From Subtercola sp. (GTDB lineage: Bacteria; Actinomycetota; Actinomycetes; Actinomycetales; Microbacteriaceae), in assembly GCA_025463765.1 (NCBI GenBank), contig JAODBC010000093.1:1-64000 (forward strand): 64,000 bases of DNA, given 5' to 3'. The notes under the pieces were generated by a model. That model saw only the letters and a program-made list of their open reading frames with translations, made no database searches and was not told where the DNA came from. Made by a program: the position numbers and the translations under genes. Below, piece after piece: positions 41,791 to 48,936 of the stretch; the stretch's first letter is position 1; each line of letters begins with the position of its first letter.

Positions 41791-43191
41791 ATGAGTAACA
41801 CTGCGTTCGCTCGAGCCGTCGTCATCGGCGGCAGCATCGCCGGCAGCCTCGCTGCGGCCGCCATCGCTCCCCATGTCGATGAAGTGATCGTGCTCGATCG
41901 CGACACTCTTCCCGAAGCGCCTGAGCTCCGAAAGAACGCGCCCCAGGGTGCTCACTTTCACGCCCTGCTCGCCGCGGGGCGTCAAGCCATGGATGAACTG
42001 CTTCCCGGCTTCTCAGATGAGGCGTTCGCCCTCGGTGCGGCCAAGCTCGACGCCACAGCCGATGTGATGCGACTCGACCGAATCGGCTGGTCGCCCCGGT
42101 TCAAGTCGAGCTTAGAGTTCTTGATGGCGAGCCGACCGTTGATCGAGAAGGCTCTGCGCGACCGCGCGTCGGCGATCGACTCGGTGAGCTATCGCAGCAG
42201 AGCAGAGGTGGCCGGGCTGGTAGCCGAGAACGGCACCGTGACCGGTGTTCGCCTGAAGGGCACCGACGGAGCAGAGGGAGAGTTCATTGCTGCCGACCTC
42301 GTGATCGAGGCCACCGGCCGCAGTTCGAAGAGCCCGGACTGGCTGCGCGCCATCGGGTTCGCGCCGCCAAGCGAACTCGTGGTGAATGCGCATTGGGGAT
42401 ACTCGAGCACCTTCGTGCGCACTCCCGATAACTGGGATCCCGGATTTCAAGCGCTTGCCTGCGTGCCCTATGGCGACGGGGCGAAGACCCCAGAGGCGGC
42501 CACTCGCGCCATGGCGATGTGGACCGTTGAGGGCGATCGCCGCTGGATTCTCACCGTGCAGGGCTCAGCCGGTGACATGCCACCGCGCAGCGAAGACGAG
42601 TTGCGCGCGTTCGTGTCGAGCATCGGCGTACCCCAGCTCACCGACACGCTGGACCAGGTCGAATTTCCCGAACGTATCTCGATCTGGCGCGACACCACGA
42701 GCCGCTTGCGCGACTTCGCGGCGCAGAGCGAGCGACCCGAGAACTTCATCGCTATCGGCGATGCATGGGCCGCTTTCAACCCGGTCTACGGCCAGGGGAT
42801 GACCGCCGCTGCACTGGAGGCCCGCACTCTCGCGCGTGAGCTCACAGCCCACTTGGCAGAGCATCCTGGCACCCTCACCGGCCTCGCCGACCGCTTCTAC
42901 ACCGCGACGAATGACGTGGTGCAGTTCTGCTGGAGGTCGTCGACGAATGCCGACTATCGCATTCCCGGTGTAGAAATCTTCATCGACGGCGTGCCGCAGA
43001 ACGTCGAGAGCGCTCCCGACGAGTTCGGCGACCGCCTCGCGGTGTGGATGGCGCAGGATCAGGAGCGCTACGTGCGTTATCGCGAGACGACTCAATTGCT
43101 GCGCTCGAGCGACTGGCTGCGAAGCGACGACGTGGTTTCGGCCGTTACGGAACACTGGGACGAGCTGGGCGCCGCGATCGCGACGCGGTAG
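41791..43191 (+). CDS. FAD-dependent oxidoreductase / monooxygenase
   Basis: A 466-residue protein. The N-terminal FAD motif is VIGGSIAGSLAAA (about 11-23). It is followed by RKNAPQGAHFHALLAAGRQA, and DAWAAFNPVYGQGMTAAALE is the second FAD motif. This form, with GGSIAGS and the HFH segment, is seen in squalene-epoxidase-like flavoproteins and in flavoproteins of natural-product and terpenoid pathways. ATG 41791 follows GAGGAGA. It lies behind operator B1 and is probably part of the TetR-controlled catabolic set. The substrate is unknown. Confidence 0.82.
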   Translation: MSNTAFARAVVIGGSIAGSLAAAAIAPHVDEVIVLDRDTLPEAPELRKNAPQGAHFHALLAAGRQAMDELLPGFSDEAFALGAAKLDATADVMRLDRIGWSPRFKSSLEFLMASRPLIEKALRDRASAIDSVSYRSRAEVAGLVAENGTVTGVRLKGTDGAEGEFIAADLVIEATGRSSKSPDWLRAIGFAPPSELVVNAHWGYSSTFVRTPDNWDPGFQALACVPYGDGAKTPEAATRAMAMWTVEGDRRWILTVQGSAGDMPPRSEDELRAFVSSIGVPQLTDTLDQVEFPERISIWRDTTSRLRDFAAQSERPENFIAIGDAWAAFNPVYGQGMTAAALEARTLARELTAHLAEHPGTLTGLADRFYTATNDVVQFCWRSSTNADYRIPGVEIFIDGVPQNVESAPDEFGDRLAVWMAQDQERYVRYRETTQLLRSSDWLRSDDVVSAVTEHWDELGAAIATR

Positions 43192-43227
43192 CGCGGCACG
43201 GCACGGCACCTCGCGAAGCGGTGAGAC

Positions 43228-43845
43228 CTATTGCGCCGCTTCGCCAGCAAGCCATCGTGGCATCAGGCCCACGAGCTGCTCGACGACGTGCTCGGGAGTG
43301 ACGTCTTTGGGCTCGACAATCCAGCGCAGCGCCGCTACCACGGTGCCAGCGGCGAGCCAGTCAGCGCGGATGCGCACATCGGCCTCGTCGAGCTCTGGTA
43401 GCGACACCCGAACGATGGTGAGCGCATCTGTGGCGACGTCGTCGATCAAACGCTCCTGAATTGCAGCCTTCGACCCCATCGCCATGGTGAAGCGCACGAG
43501 TTCGCGCCCTTCCCAGAGATTCTTGATGATCAGCTCCATGCTCTGGCGGGCGATGACGCCGAGCTCGAGTTCGCGCGAGGCTCTCCGCTCGGCGTCGAAC
43601 GGCACCGCCTCGGCGAAAAACTCGCCCAAGGCAGCCAGAGCGAGGTCGTCAACGGTGGAGTAGTGCGTATAGAAGGTGCTACGCGCAACCCCCGCGCGAT
43701 CGCAGAGCCAGGTGACCGTCACGTCGGTCTGATGTTCGAGCGCCGCCTCGTGGAACGCAGTGGTCAGCCGCGTTCGGGTCTGCACCGCTCGGCTGTCGTC
43801 GGTGAGGGAGAGCGACTCTCGGCGAGCGGCTTGGGTCTCAGACAC
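43228..43845 (-). CDS. TetR-family regulator of the P450/ADH/ALDH region
   Basis: A 205-residue protein. The HTH region is about 40-62 (VTWLCDRAGVARSTFYTHYS), then an all-helical C-terminus. I chose GTG 43845 because GAGAGGGA lies upstream; the frame extends to 43929 but would run through the operator. It is divergent from the Zn-ADH gene. Operator B2 lies 26 bases upstream, consistent with autoregulation and shared control of the ADH. Confidence 0.88.
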   Translation of the reverse strand: MSETQAARRESLSLTDDSRAVQTRTRLTTAFHEAALEHQTDVTVTWLCDRAGVARSTFYTHYSTVDDLALAALGEFFAEAVPFDAERRASRELELGVIARQSMELIIKNLWEGRELVRFTMAMGSKAAIQERLIDDVATDALTIVRVSLPELDEADVRIRADWLAAGTVVAALRWIVEPKDVTPEHVVEQLVGLMPRWLAGEAAQ

Positions 43846-43870
43846 GTCGGCTCCCTCTCGAATTTCTTTA

Positions 43871-43885
43871 ATGGATGGTGTCCAT
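43871..43885. promoter_or_regulatory. TetR operator B2
   Basis: ATGGATGGTGTCCAT has perfect five-base inverted arms and resembles the ATRGACA/TGTCYAT sites elsewhere in this region. It lies between the divergent tetR and Zn-ADH genes. Confidence 0.55.
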
Positions 43886-44027
43886 TTGAAGTAGTGTGGT
43901 TGTAGTGAGGTAGCAATCGTGGTGTTCAACGATTAGAACATCATCGAGCGGCAGACTCGCCGACCATCCTCACAATCGACGTTACTCGACGTGGAGTGAC
44001 GCGCCGAATCAGAAAGAGAGTGACATT

Positions 44028-45125
44028 GTGAAAGCAGCAGTAATCGAGCAGATCGGCCAGCCGTTCGTCGTTCGCGACGACTACGAACTCGACTCCCCCA
44101 TCGGGCGCGAAATTCTCGTCGACGTGAAGGCAAGCGGGTTGTGCCATAGCGACATCTATGTCGCCACGAAAGAACTCGGCATGCCCTTGCCTCTGGTTCT
44201 CGGCCACGAAGTTTCGGGCGTGGTCACCGAGATCGGGCCAGACGTCACCGAGTTCAGGGTGGGCGATCATGTCGTGGCCTGTCTGGCGGGCTTCTGCGGG
44301 CACTGCGATCGTTGCCTCGACGGCAAGCCCAACCTCTGCCGCAACTACCCGATCGGCACGCAACGCAAGCCTGGCGAGAAACCGCGCGTGAGCCTTGGCG
44401 GTCAAGCGCTGTATCAATTCTCTGAGATCGCGGGTTTCGCGGAACAGGTGCTGCTGCACGAGAACAACGCAGTCGTGGTTCCGGATGCCGTGCCCTTTCC
44501 CCAAGCGGCCCTGTTGGGCTGTGGCGTCACGACCGGCGCAGGCGCGGCCATCAATTCAGCCGGCGTGAGGGTCGGCGACAACGTGGCCGTGATCGGCTGT
44601 GGCGGCGTCGGACTGAACACGTTGCAGGGTGCCGCCCTCGCGGGTGCACGAACGATCATCGCGATCGATCTGCAGCCCAGCAAGCTCGAGCTCGCGAAGA
44701 AGTTCGGTGCAACGCACACGATCAACCCGGCCGAAGTCGACCCAGTCGAGGCTGTCAAAGAGATCACCGGAGGCGGGGCCGACCACGCCTTCGAGGTGAT
44801 CGGAGGCTTAAAGAAGACTCTGGAACAGGCCATTGCGATGCTCGCCACCGGGGGTACCGCCTACTTCATCGGCGCGCAGCCGCCCGAGGCCACCCTCGAG
44901 ATTCACCCGGACTTCTTTCTCACCAACAAAAGGGGCCTGCGCGGGGTGTACATGGGCGGCACGAACTTCAAGCGCGACATCCCCATGTACGCCCAGCTGT
45001 ACCTGCAGGGCCGATTCAACCTCGACGATCTGCTCTCGAACGAGATTTCGATCGACGAGGTGAATGAGGCGTACAAGGAGCTTGAGAAGGGCGGCATCGC
45101 CCGCTCGGTAATCACTCGCTTCTAG
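44028..45125 (+). CDS. Zinc-dependent alcohol dehydrogenase (class III-like MDR)
   Basis: A 365-residue medium-chain dehydrogenase. Catalytic zinc ligands are Cys39 (SGLCHSD) and His60/Glu61 (LGHEVSG). Structural zinc Cys are at 90, 93, 96 and 104, and the coenzyme loop is IGCGGVGLNTLQG. The GTG start follows an AGAAAGAGAG purine-rich site. The sequence is close to class III and mycothiol/NDMA-type ADHs. It probably oxidises the alcohol made by a P450, feeding the ALDH that converges on it. A strong terminator lies between the two. Confidence 0.9.
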   Translation: MKAAVIEQIGQPFVVRDDYELDSPIGREILVDVKASGLCHSDIYVATKELGMPLPLVLGHEVSGVVTEIGPDVTEFRVGDHVVACLAGFCGHCDRCLDGKPNLCRNYPIGTQRKPGEKPRVSLGGQALYQFSEIAGFAEQVLLHENNAVVVPDAVPFPQAALLGCGVTTGAGAAINSAGVRVGDNVAVIGCGGVGLNTLQGAALAGARTIIAIDLQPSKLELAKKFGATHTINPAEVDPVEAVKEITGGGADHAFEVIGGLKKTLEQAIAMLATGGTAYFIGAQPPEATLEIHPDFFLTNKRGLRGVYMGGTNFKRDIPMYAQLYLQGRFNLDDLLSNEISIDEVNEAYKELEKGGIARSVITRF

Positions 45126-45149
45126 CGCCCGAAAGAGGCGTTCGGCAGC

Positions 45150-45187
45150 GAGAAGGGGTGGTGCGGATGACCGCACCACCCCTTCTC
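45150..45187. terminator. Bidirectional terminator between ADH and ALDH genes
   Basis: A perfect 17-base inverted repeat begins GAGAAGGGGTGGTGCGG, with a four-base loop ATGA (45167-45170). It sits between the convergent Zn-ADH and ALDH genes. The stem ends in a short C/T stretch rather than a long T tract, but its stability and position make it a terminator for both strands. Confidence 0.85.
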
Positions 45188-45209
45188 AGTAGGCACTAGC
45201 TTCTGCGAC

Positions 45210-46604
45210 CTACGCGATGGCGTACGTCTTGATGTTGGCGAACTGATCCATTCCTGTGCGGCCGAGCTCGCGGCCGACGCCCGAGGCCTTCGTTCCACCG
45301 AACGGAATTTCGACGGGCGAGCCCAAGAAGCAGTTGATGCCCACCCCGCCCGTGTCGAGACGACCGGCGACTCGACGTGCCTCGTTGACCTCACCGTAGA
45401 CCGTACCGCCCAAGCCGTATTTCGTGTCATTGGCGATCTCGATCGCCTCGTCGACAGTTGAGAAGCGGTAGATGATACCGAGCGGGCCGAAGGCTTCTTC
45501 GGTTCCCAAGCGCATCTCTTTGGTGATGCCGGTGAGCACCGCGGGCTTGAAGTAGAAGCCGGCTCGGTCGTCGACCCGACCGCCCGGCAGCAGCACAGTG
45601 GCCCCCTTGGCGACGGCGTCATCGTACTGCTCCTGCAGAATCTGCACGGCCGACGCGCTCGAGAGGGGGCCGAGTGTGGTCGCGGGGTCGAGGCCGTCGC
45701 CGAGCACCTGGCTGTCGAAGTAAGCCACGTACTGTTCGATGAACTCGTCGGCGACGGAGTCGGCGACGATCACGCGCTTGGGCAGCGCACAGGCCTGGCC
45801 GCCGATGATCAGACGGCAGAAACCGGCGATGCCCGCTGCAGCAGCCACGTCGGCGGACTCGAGCACGACGAAGGCGTCAGAACCGCCGAGCTCGAGAACA
45901 ACCGGCTTGATGGCTCTGCCGGCCTGCTCCCCGATGATCGATCCGGCCGCGTCAGAACCAGTGAGGGTGACACCGCGCACGCGGTCGTCTTGGATCAACG
46001 ACGAGACCTGGTGTCGGTCGATGAGCACGGTCTGGTAAGCGCCCTCAGGAAACCCAGCTTCAAGAAAGATCTCATCGAACATCAGCGTGGATCCCGCACA
46101 GATCTCAGCCGGCTTGACCACGACGGTGTTGCCCAGAAAGAGGTTGGGGGCAGTGGCGCGCATCGGCTGGTATAGCGGTGCGTTCCACGGCTCGATACCC
46201 AAGATGACGCCCGTCGCTTCACGGGTGACAACGGTGTGCGAGGCGCCACTGATCTTCACCTCCTCGTCTTTCAACAGTTCAGGCCCGTTGTCGGCGTAGT
46301 ACCGGAACATCTCCGAGGCAATGCCGCCCTCCATCGCCGCCTGCGAGACGGGTTTGCCCATCTCGATCGTGGTCTGCCGGGAGAGTTCGGGCATCTTCGC
46401 ATCGATCAGGTCGGCCACTTTGCGAAAAAGCTCGACTCGCTTCTCAATTGGGGTGTCGCGCCAGGTCAGAAAGGTCTCGTGCGCTTTGGCGAGTTTCTGC
46501 TCGAGCTCGTCGTCGGTGAGACTTCCGTAGTCGTGAATCACCTCGCCCGTAGCGGGGTTGGTGGTCTTGTAACTCTTGCGAGTGATTGTCGCTGTCGAAG
46601 CCAT
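45210..46604 (-). CDS. NAD(P)-dependent aldehyde dehydrogenase (succinate-semialdehyde type)
   Basis: A 464-residue ALDH. The base Glu is in VLELGGSDAFVVLE. The nucleophile segment reads IIGGQACALPKRVIV, giving Cys in the expected place, and the end is PFGGTKASGVGRELG. ATG 46604 has GGGAG upstream and gives the family length; the open frame to 46742 crosses operator B3. It is divergent from a P450 gene, with two operators between them. It would oxidise the aldehyde made by the Zn-ADH. Confidence 0.9.
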   Translation of the reverse strand: MASTATITRKSYKTTNPATGEVIHDYGSLTDDELEQKLAKAHETFLTWRDTPIEKRVELFRKVADLIDAKMPELSRQTTIEMGKPVSQAAMEGGIASEMFRYYADNGPELLKDEEVKISGASHTVVTREATGVILGIEPWNAPLYQPMRATAPNLFLGNTVVVKPAEICAGSTLMFDEIFLEAGFPEGAYQTVLIDRHQVSSLIQDDRVRGVTLTGSDAAGSIIGEQAGRAIKPVVLELGGSDAFVVLESADVAAAAGIAGFCRLIIGGQACALPKRVIVADSVADEFIEQYVAYFDSQVLGDGLDPATTLGPLSSASAVQILQEQYDDAVAKGATVLLPGGRVDDRAGFYFKPAVLTGITKEMRLGTEEAFGPLGIIYRFSTVDEAIEIANDTKYGLGGTVYGEVNEARRVAGRLDTGGVGINCFLGSPVEIPFGGTKASGVGRELGRTGMDQFANIKTYAIA

Positions 46605-46652
46605 GAAAACTCCCTTGTTCGTCGTCTGCCCGGGGGTGTGCCCGAGCAGGTC

Positions 46653-46667
46653 ATGGACACTGTCTAT
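46653..46667. promoter_or_regulatory. TetR operator B3
   Basis: ATGGACACTGTCTAT is symmetrical at six of seven arm pairs around a central C. It lies 49 bases upstream of the ALDH start and matches B1 and B4 closely. Confidence 0.65.
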
Positions 46668-46761
46668 ATTATCAACACAAATTGTCCATTGTTGTAAAAA
46701 TATTGGGAGTCTGAAGGAATGACCTAGCCAGATCCGCGCCATCCAGCTAACGTAGGTCTAA

Positions 46762-46776
46762 ATCGACACTGTCTAT
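46762..46776. promoter_or_regulatory. TetR operator B4
   Basis: ATCGACACTGTCTAT differs from operator B3 at only one position. It lies 45 bases upstream of the P450 start at 46821. B3 and B4 therefore cover the two divergent promoters. Confidence 0.65.
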
Positions 46777-46820
46777 CTGGACGGGGGTCGTAGTTCTGCT
46801 CGTTTAACAATGGAGTAATT

Positions 46821-48071
46821 ATGACGGAACAAGGTACAACCACGCTCGACGAGTTGCGCGCGAAATATCGTCGCGACTACGACCCCTACAGCTCGATCAC
46901 GATCGCCGAGATGCTCGCCGATTTCGCTGACCGGCGTGCCACGGTGCCGGTCAGTTATTCGGCGCGGGGTAATGGCACGTGGGTTCTCACTCGCTATGAC
47001 GACGCGTCGAGCGTGCTGCGCCGCAGCAACCGCGGCTTCGTCAGCTTTCCGAACGACCCTGACGGCGACAACTCGCAGGGCAGCGCTGCGGCGATGATCC
47101 CGATCGAGATCGACGGCCCGTTGCACCGCCAGTACCGCGCCTTCCTCGACCCGTACTTCGCGCCGCAGAAGGTGGGGCTTCGTGCCGAGGGTTTACGCGC
47201 CTGGTGCAATCGACTGATCGACGGTTTCATCGAGAAGGGCGAATGCGAATTCACAGCGGAGTTCGCATTGCCGTTCCCAGGAGTGACGGTGATGTCGATC
47301 ATGGGTTGGCCCGAAGAAGATCTGCACCTGCTGAGCACCTGGACCAACGACATCATGCACGGCGGAGGAAAAGGCACCGAAGACGAACGTAACGCCGTTC
47401 GCGGTGGCGCCCATGTGGCATTCCGCGGATACATGATGGAACTCATTGCCCGGCGACGCGCCGAGCCGCCCCGCGACGACGTGACCTCGGCGGCTATCGC
47501 TGTAGAGATCGACGGGCAGCGGCTGACCGACGATCAACTCTTCGACCTGTTCTTGCTGATGATGCTGGCCGGCCTCGACACCGTCACGAGCGTGCTCGGG
47601 CAATCGATGCTGTACTTCGCCGAGCATCCGGAGCAATGGGACTACATGTTCGCGGCCCCTGAGAACCTCGAGCCCGCCATCGAAGAGCTGCTGCGCTGGA
47701 GCGCACCCCCCGTTCCGACGCGCACGGTCGTGCACGAGAGCGTCGAGGTCGGCGGCGTGACCATTCCTGAAGGCGAGCGGGTTCACTTCGCGCTGTCTGC
47801 CATCAATCGCGACCCAGAGTATTACCCCGAACCCGACGAGGTGAAGCTCGATCGTAACGACCGGCCGCACCTCGGCTTCGGTCTCGGGCCGCACCGCTGC
47901 GTGGGCATGCATCTCGCGCGACTCGAGCTCAAGATCGCCTTCACCGAACTGCACCGCCGCATCCCGAGGTTTGCCCTGAAGCCCGGCTTCACTAGGCATG
48001 ACCACCTCGGACTTGCCTGGGGTGTCGACTCGGCCGAACTCGTCTTTCCGAAAGGCGAGAAAGAGTTCTGA
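46821..48071 (+). CDS. Cytochrome P450, first copy
   Basis: A 416-residue soluble bacterial P450. The I-helix has MMLAGLDTVTS, ExxR is in IEELLRW, and the haem-thiolate loop is FGLGPHRCVGMHLAR. It would hydroxylate a small organic substrate with O2 and two electrons from a ferredoxin; ferredoxins are encoded at 53212 and 62756. The gene lies behind operator B4, so it is co-regulated with the ALDH and the TetR gene. A hairpin follows its stop. Confidence 0.93.
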   Translation: MTEQGTTTLDELRAKYRRDYDPYSSITIAEMLADFADRRATVPVSYSARGNGTWVLTRYDDASSVLRRSNRGFVSFPNDPDGDNSQGSAAAMIPIEIDGPLHRQYRAFLDPYFAPQKVGLRAEGLRAWCNRLIDGFIEKGECEFTAEFALPFPGVTVMSIMGWPEEDLHLLSTWTNDIMHGGGKGTEDERNAVRGGAHVAFRGYMMELIARRRAEPPRDDVTSAAIAVEIDGQRLTDDQLFDLFLLMMLAGLDTVTSVLGQSMLYFAEHPEQWDYMFAAPENLEPAIEELLRWSAPPVPTRTVVHESVEVGGVTIPEGERVHFALSAINRDPEYYPEPDEVKLDRNDRPHLGFGLGPHRCVGMHLARLELKIAFTELHRRIPRFALKPGFTRHDHLGLAWGVDSAELVFPKGEKEF

Positions 48072-48097
48072 GACGAGACTCGCGCGCAGTGACGCCC

Positions 48098-48138
48098 TGA
48101 GGGTTGGGAGCAGAAAACCTCTGTTTCCAACCCTCAGC
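48098..48138. terminator. Hairpin between P450 and livF-type genes
   Basis: CTGAGGGTTGG (48098-48108) pairs perfectly with CCAACCCTCAG (48128-48138). The loop holds a smaller hairpin (CAGA/TCTG). It lies between two convergent genes, so it probably terminates transcription from both sides. Confidence 0.7.
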
Positions 48139-48162
48139 GCAGCCGTTCCGCGCCGACCCGCG

Positions 48163-48936
48163 TCAGTCGCTGCCTTCGCCGATGTACTGCTCGAACATAT
48201 CGCCTTGCAAAAGCGTGGCGGCATCTCCCGAGTAGGCGATACGACCACGACGAAGCACGTAGGCGTTGTCGGCGATGCCGAGCGCCCGAATGGCGAATTG
48301 GTCGACCAAAAGCAACGAGATGCCCGTTGATCGGAGCTTTTGCAAGAAGTCGAAAACGACATCGACGATGATCGGAGCCAGACCGAGCGACGGTTCGTCG
48401 ACGAGCACGAGGCTCGGATTCCGAACGTAGGCGGCTGAGAGAGCGAGCATTTGCTGCTCACCGCCCGACAGTGTTCCGGCCTTTTGCATGAGCCGCTTGC
48501 CGAGAATCGGAAAGGTCTCCGTAGCCATCTCGATACCGGCGTCGACGGTTCCTTTCGGCGCTTGCATGATGAGGTTGTCTTTCACCGTCAGGCTGCGATA
48601 AACCCCTCTGCCTTCCGGCACGTGGCAGAGACCACGCACGGCGCGCTTGTGAGCGCCCATGTCGTTGACCGGCTCTCCGTGCAGCAGCACGTCGCCCGAG
48701 GTGGCCTTCATCAGGCCCGACGCCACACGCAACGTGGTCGACTTGCCTGCGCCGTTGGCTCCGATGAGCACCGTCGCAGAGCCAGCCGGAACGGTCAACG
48801 ACACATCACGTAGCACCTCGGTCGTGCCGTAGCTCGCGTTGACGTTGCGCAGTTCGAGCGCGGCCACCTTGCCGGGCTGAGCCGTCAAGCCCTGCGCAAC
48901 GGACCCCGCCTCGGTGGATCCCAGATCGATTGTCAT
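48163..48936 (-). CDS. livF: Branched-chain-type ABC transporter ATPase (LivF)
   Basis: A 257-residue ATPase. Walker A is IGANGAGKST, the signature is LSGGEQQMLALSAAY and Walker B is LVLVDEPSLGLAP, the LivF form. Its ATG overlaps the stop of the LivH-LivM-LivG fusion gene as ATGA. With the binding protein at 51857 it completes a HAAT-family importer, which elsewhere in actinobacteria often takes up aromatic or other organic acids rather than amino acids. Confidence 0.92.
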   Translation of the reverse strand: MTIDLGSTEAGSVAQGLTAQPGKVAALELRNVNASYGTTEVLRDVSLTVPAGSATVLIGANGAGKSTTLRVASGLMKATSGDVLLHGEPVNDMGAHKRAVRGLCHVPEGRGVYRSLTVKDNLIMQAPKGTVDAGIEMATETFPILGKRLMQKAGTLSGGEQQMLALSAAYVRNPSLVLVDEPSLGLAPIIVDVVFDFLQKLRSTGISLLLVDQFAIRALGIADNAYVLRRGRIAYSGDAATLLQGDMFEQYIGEGSD

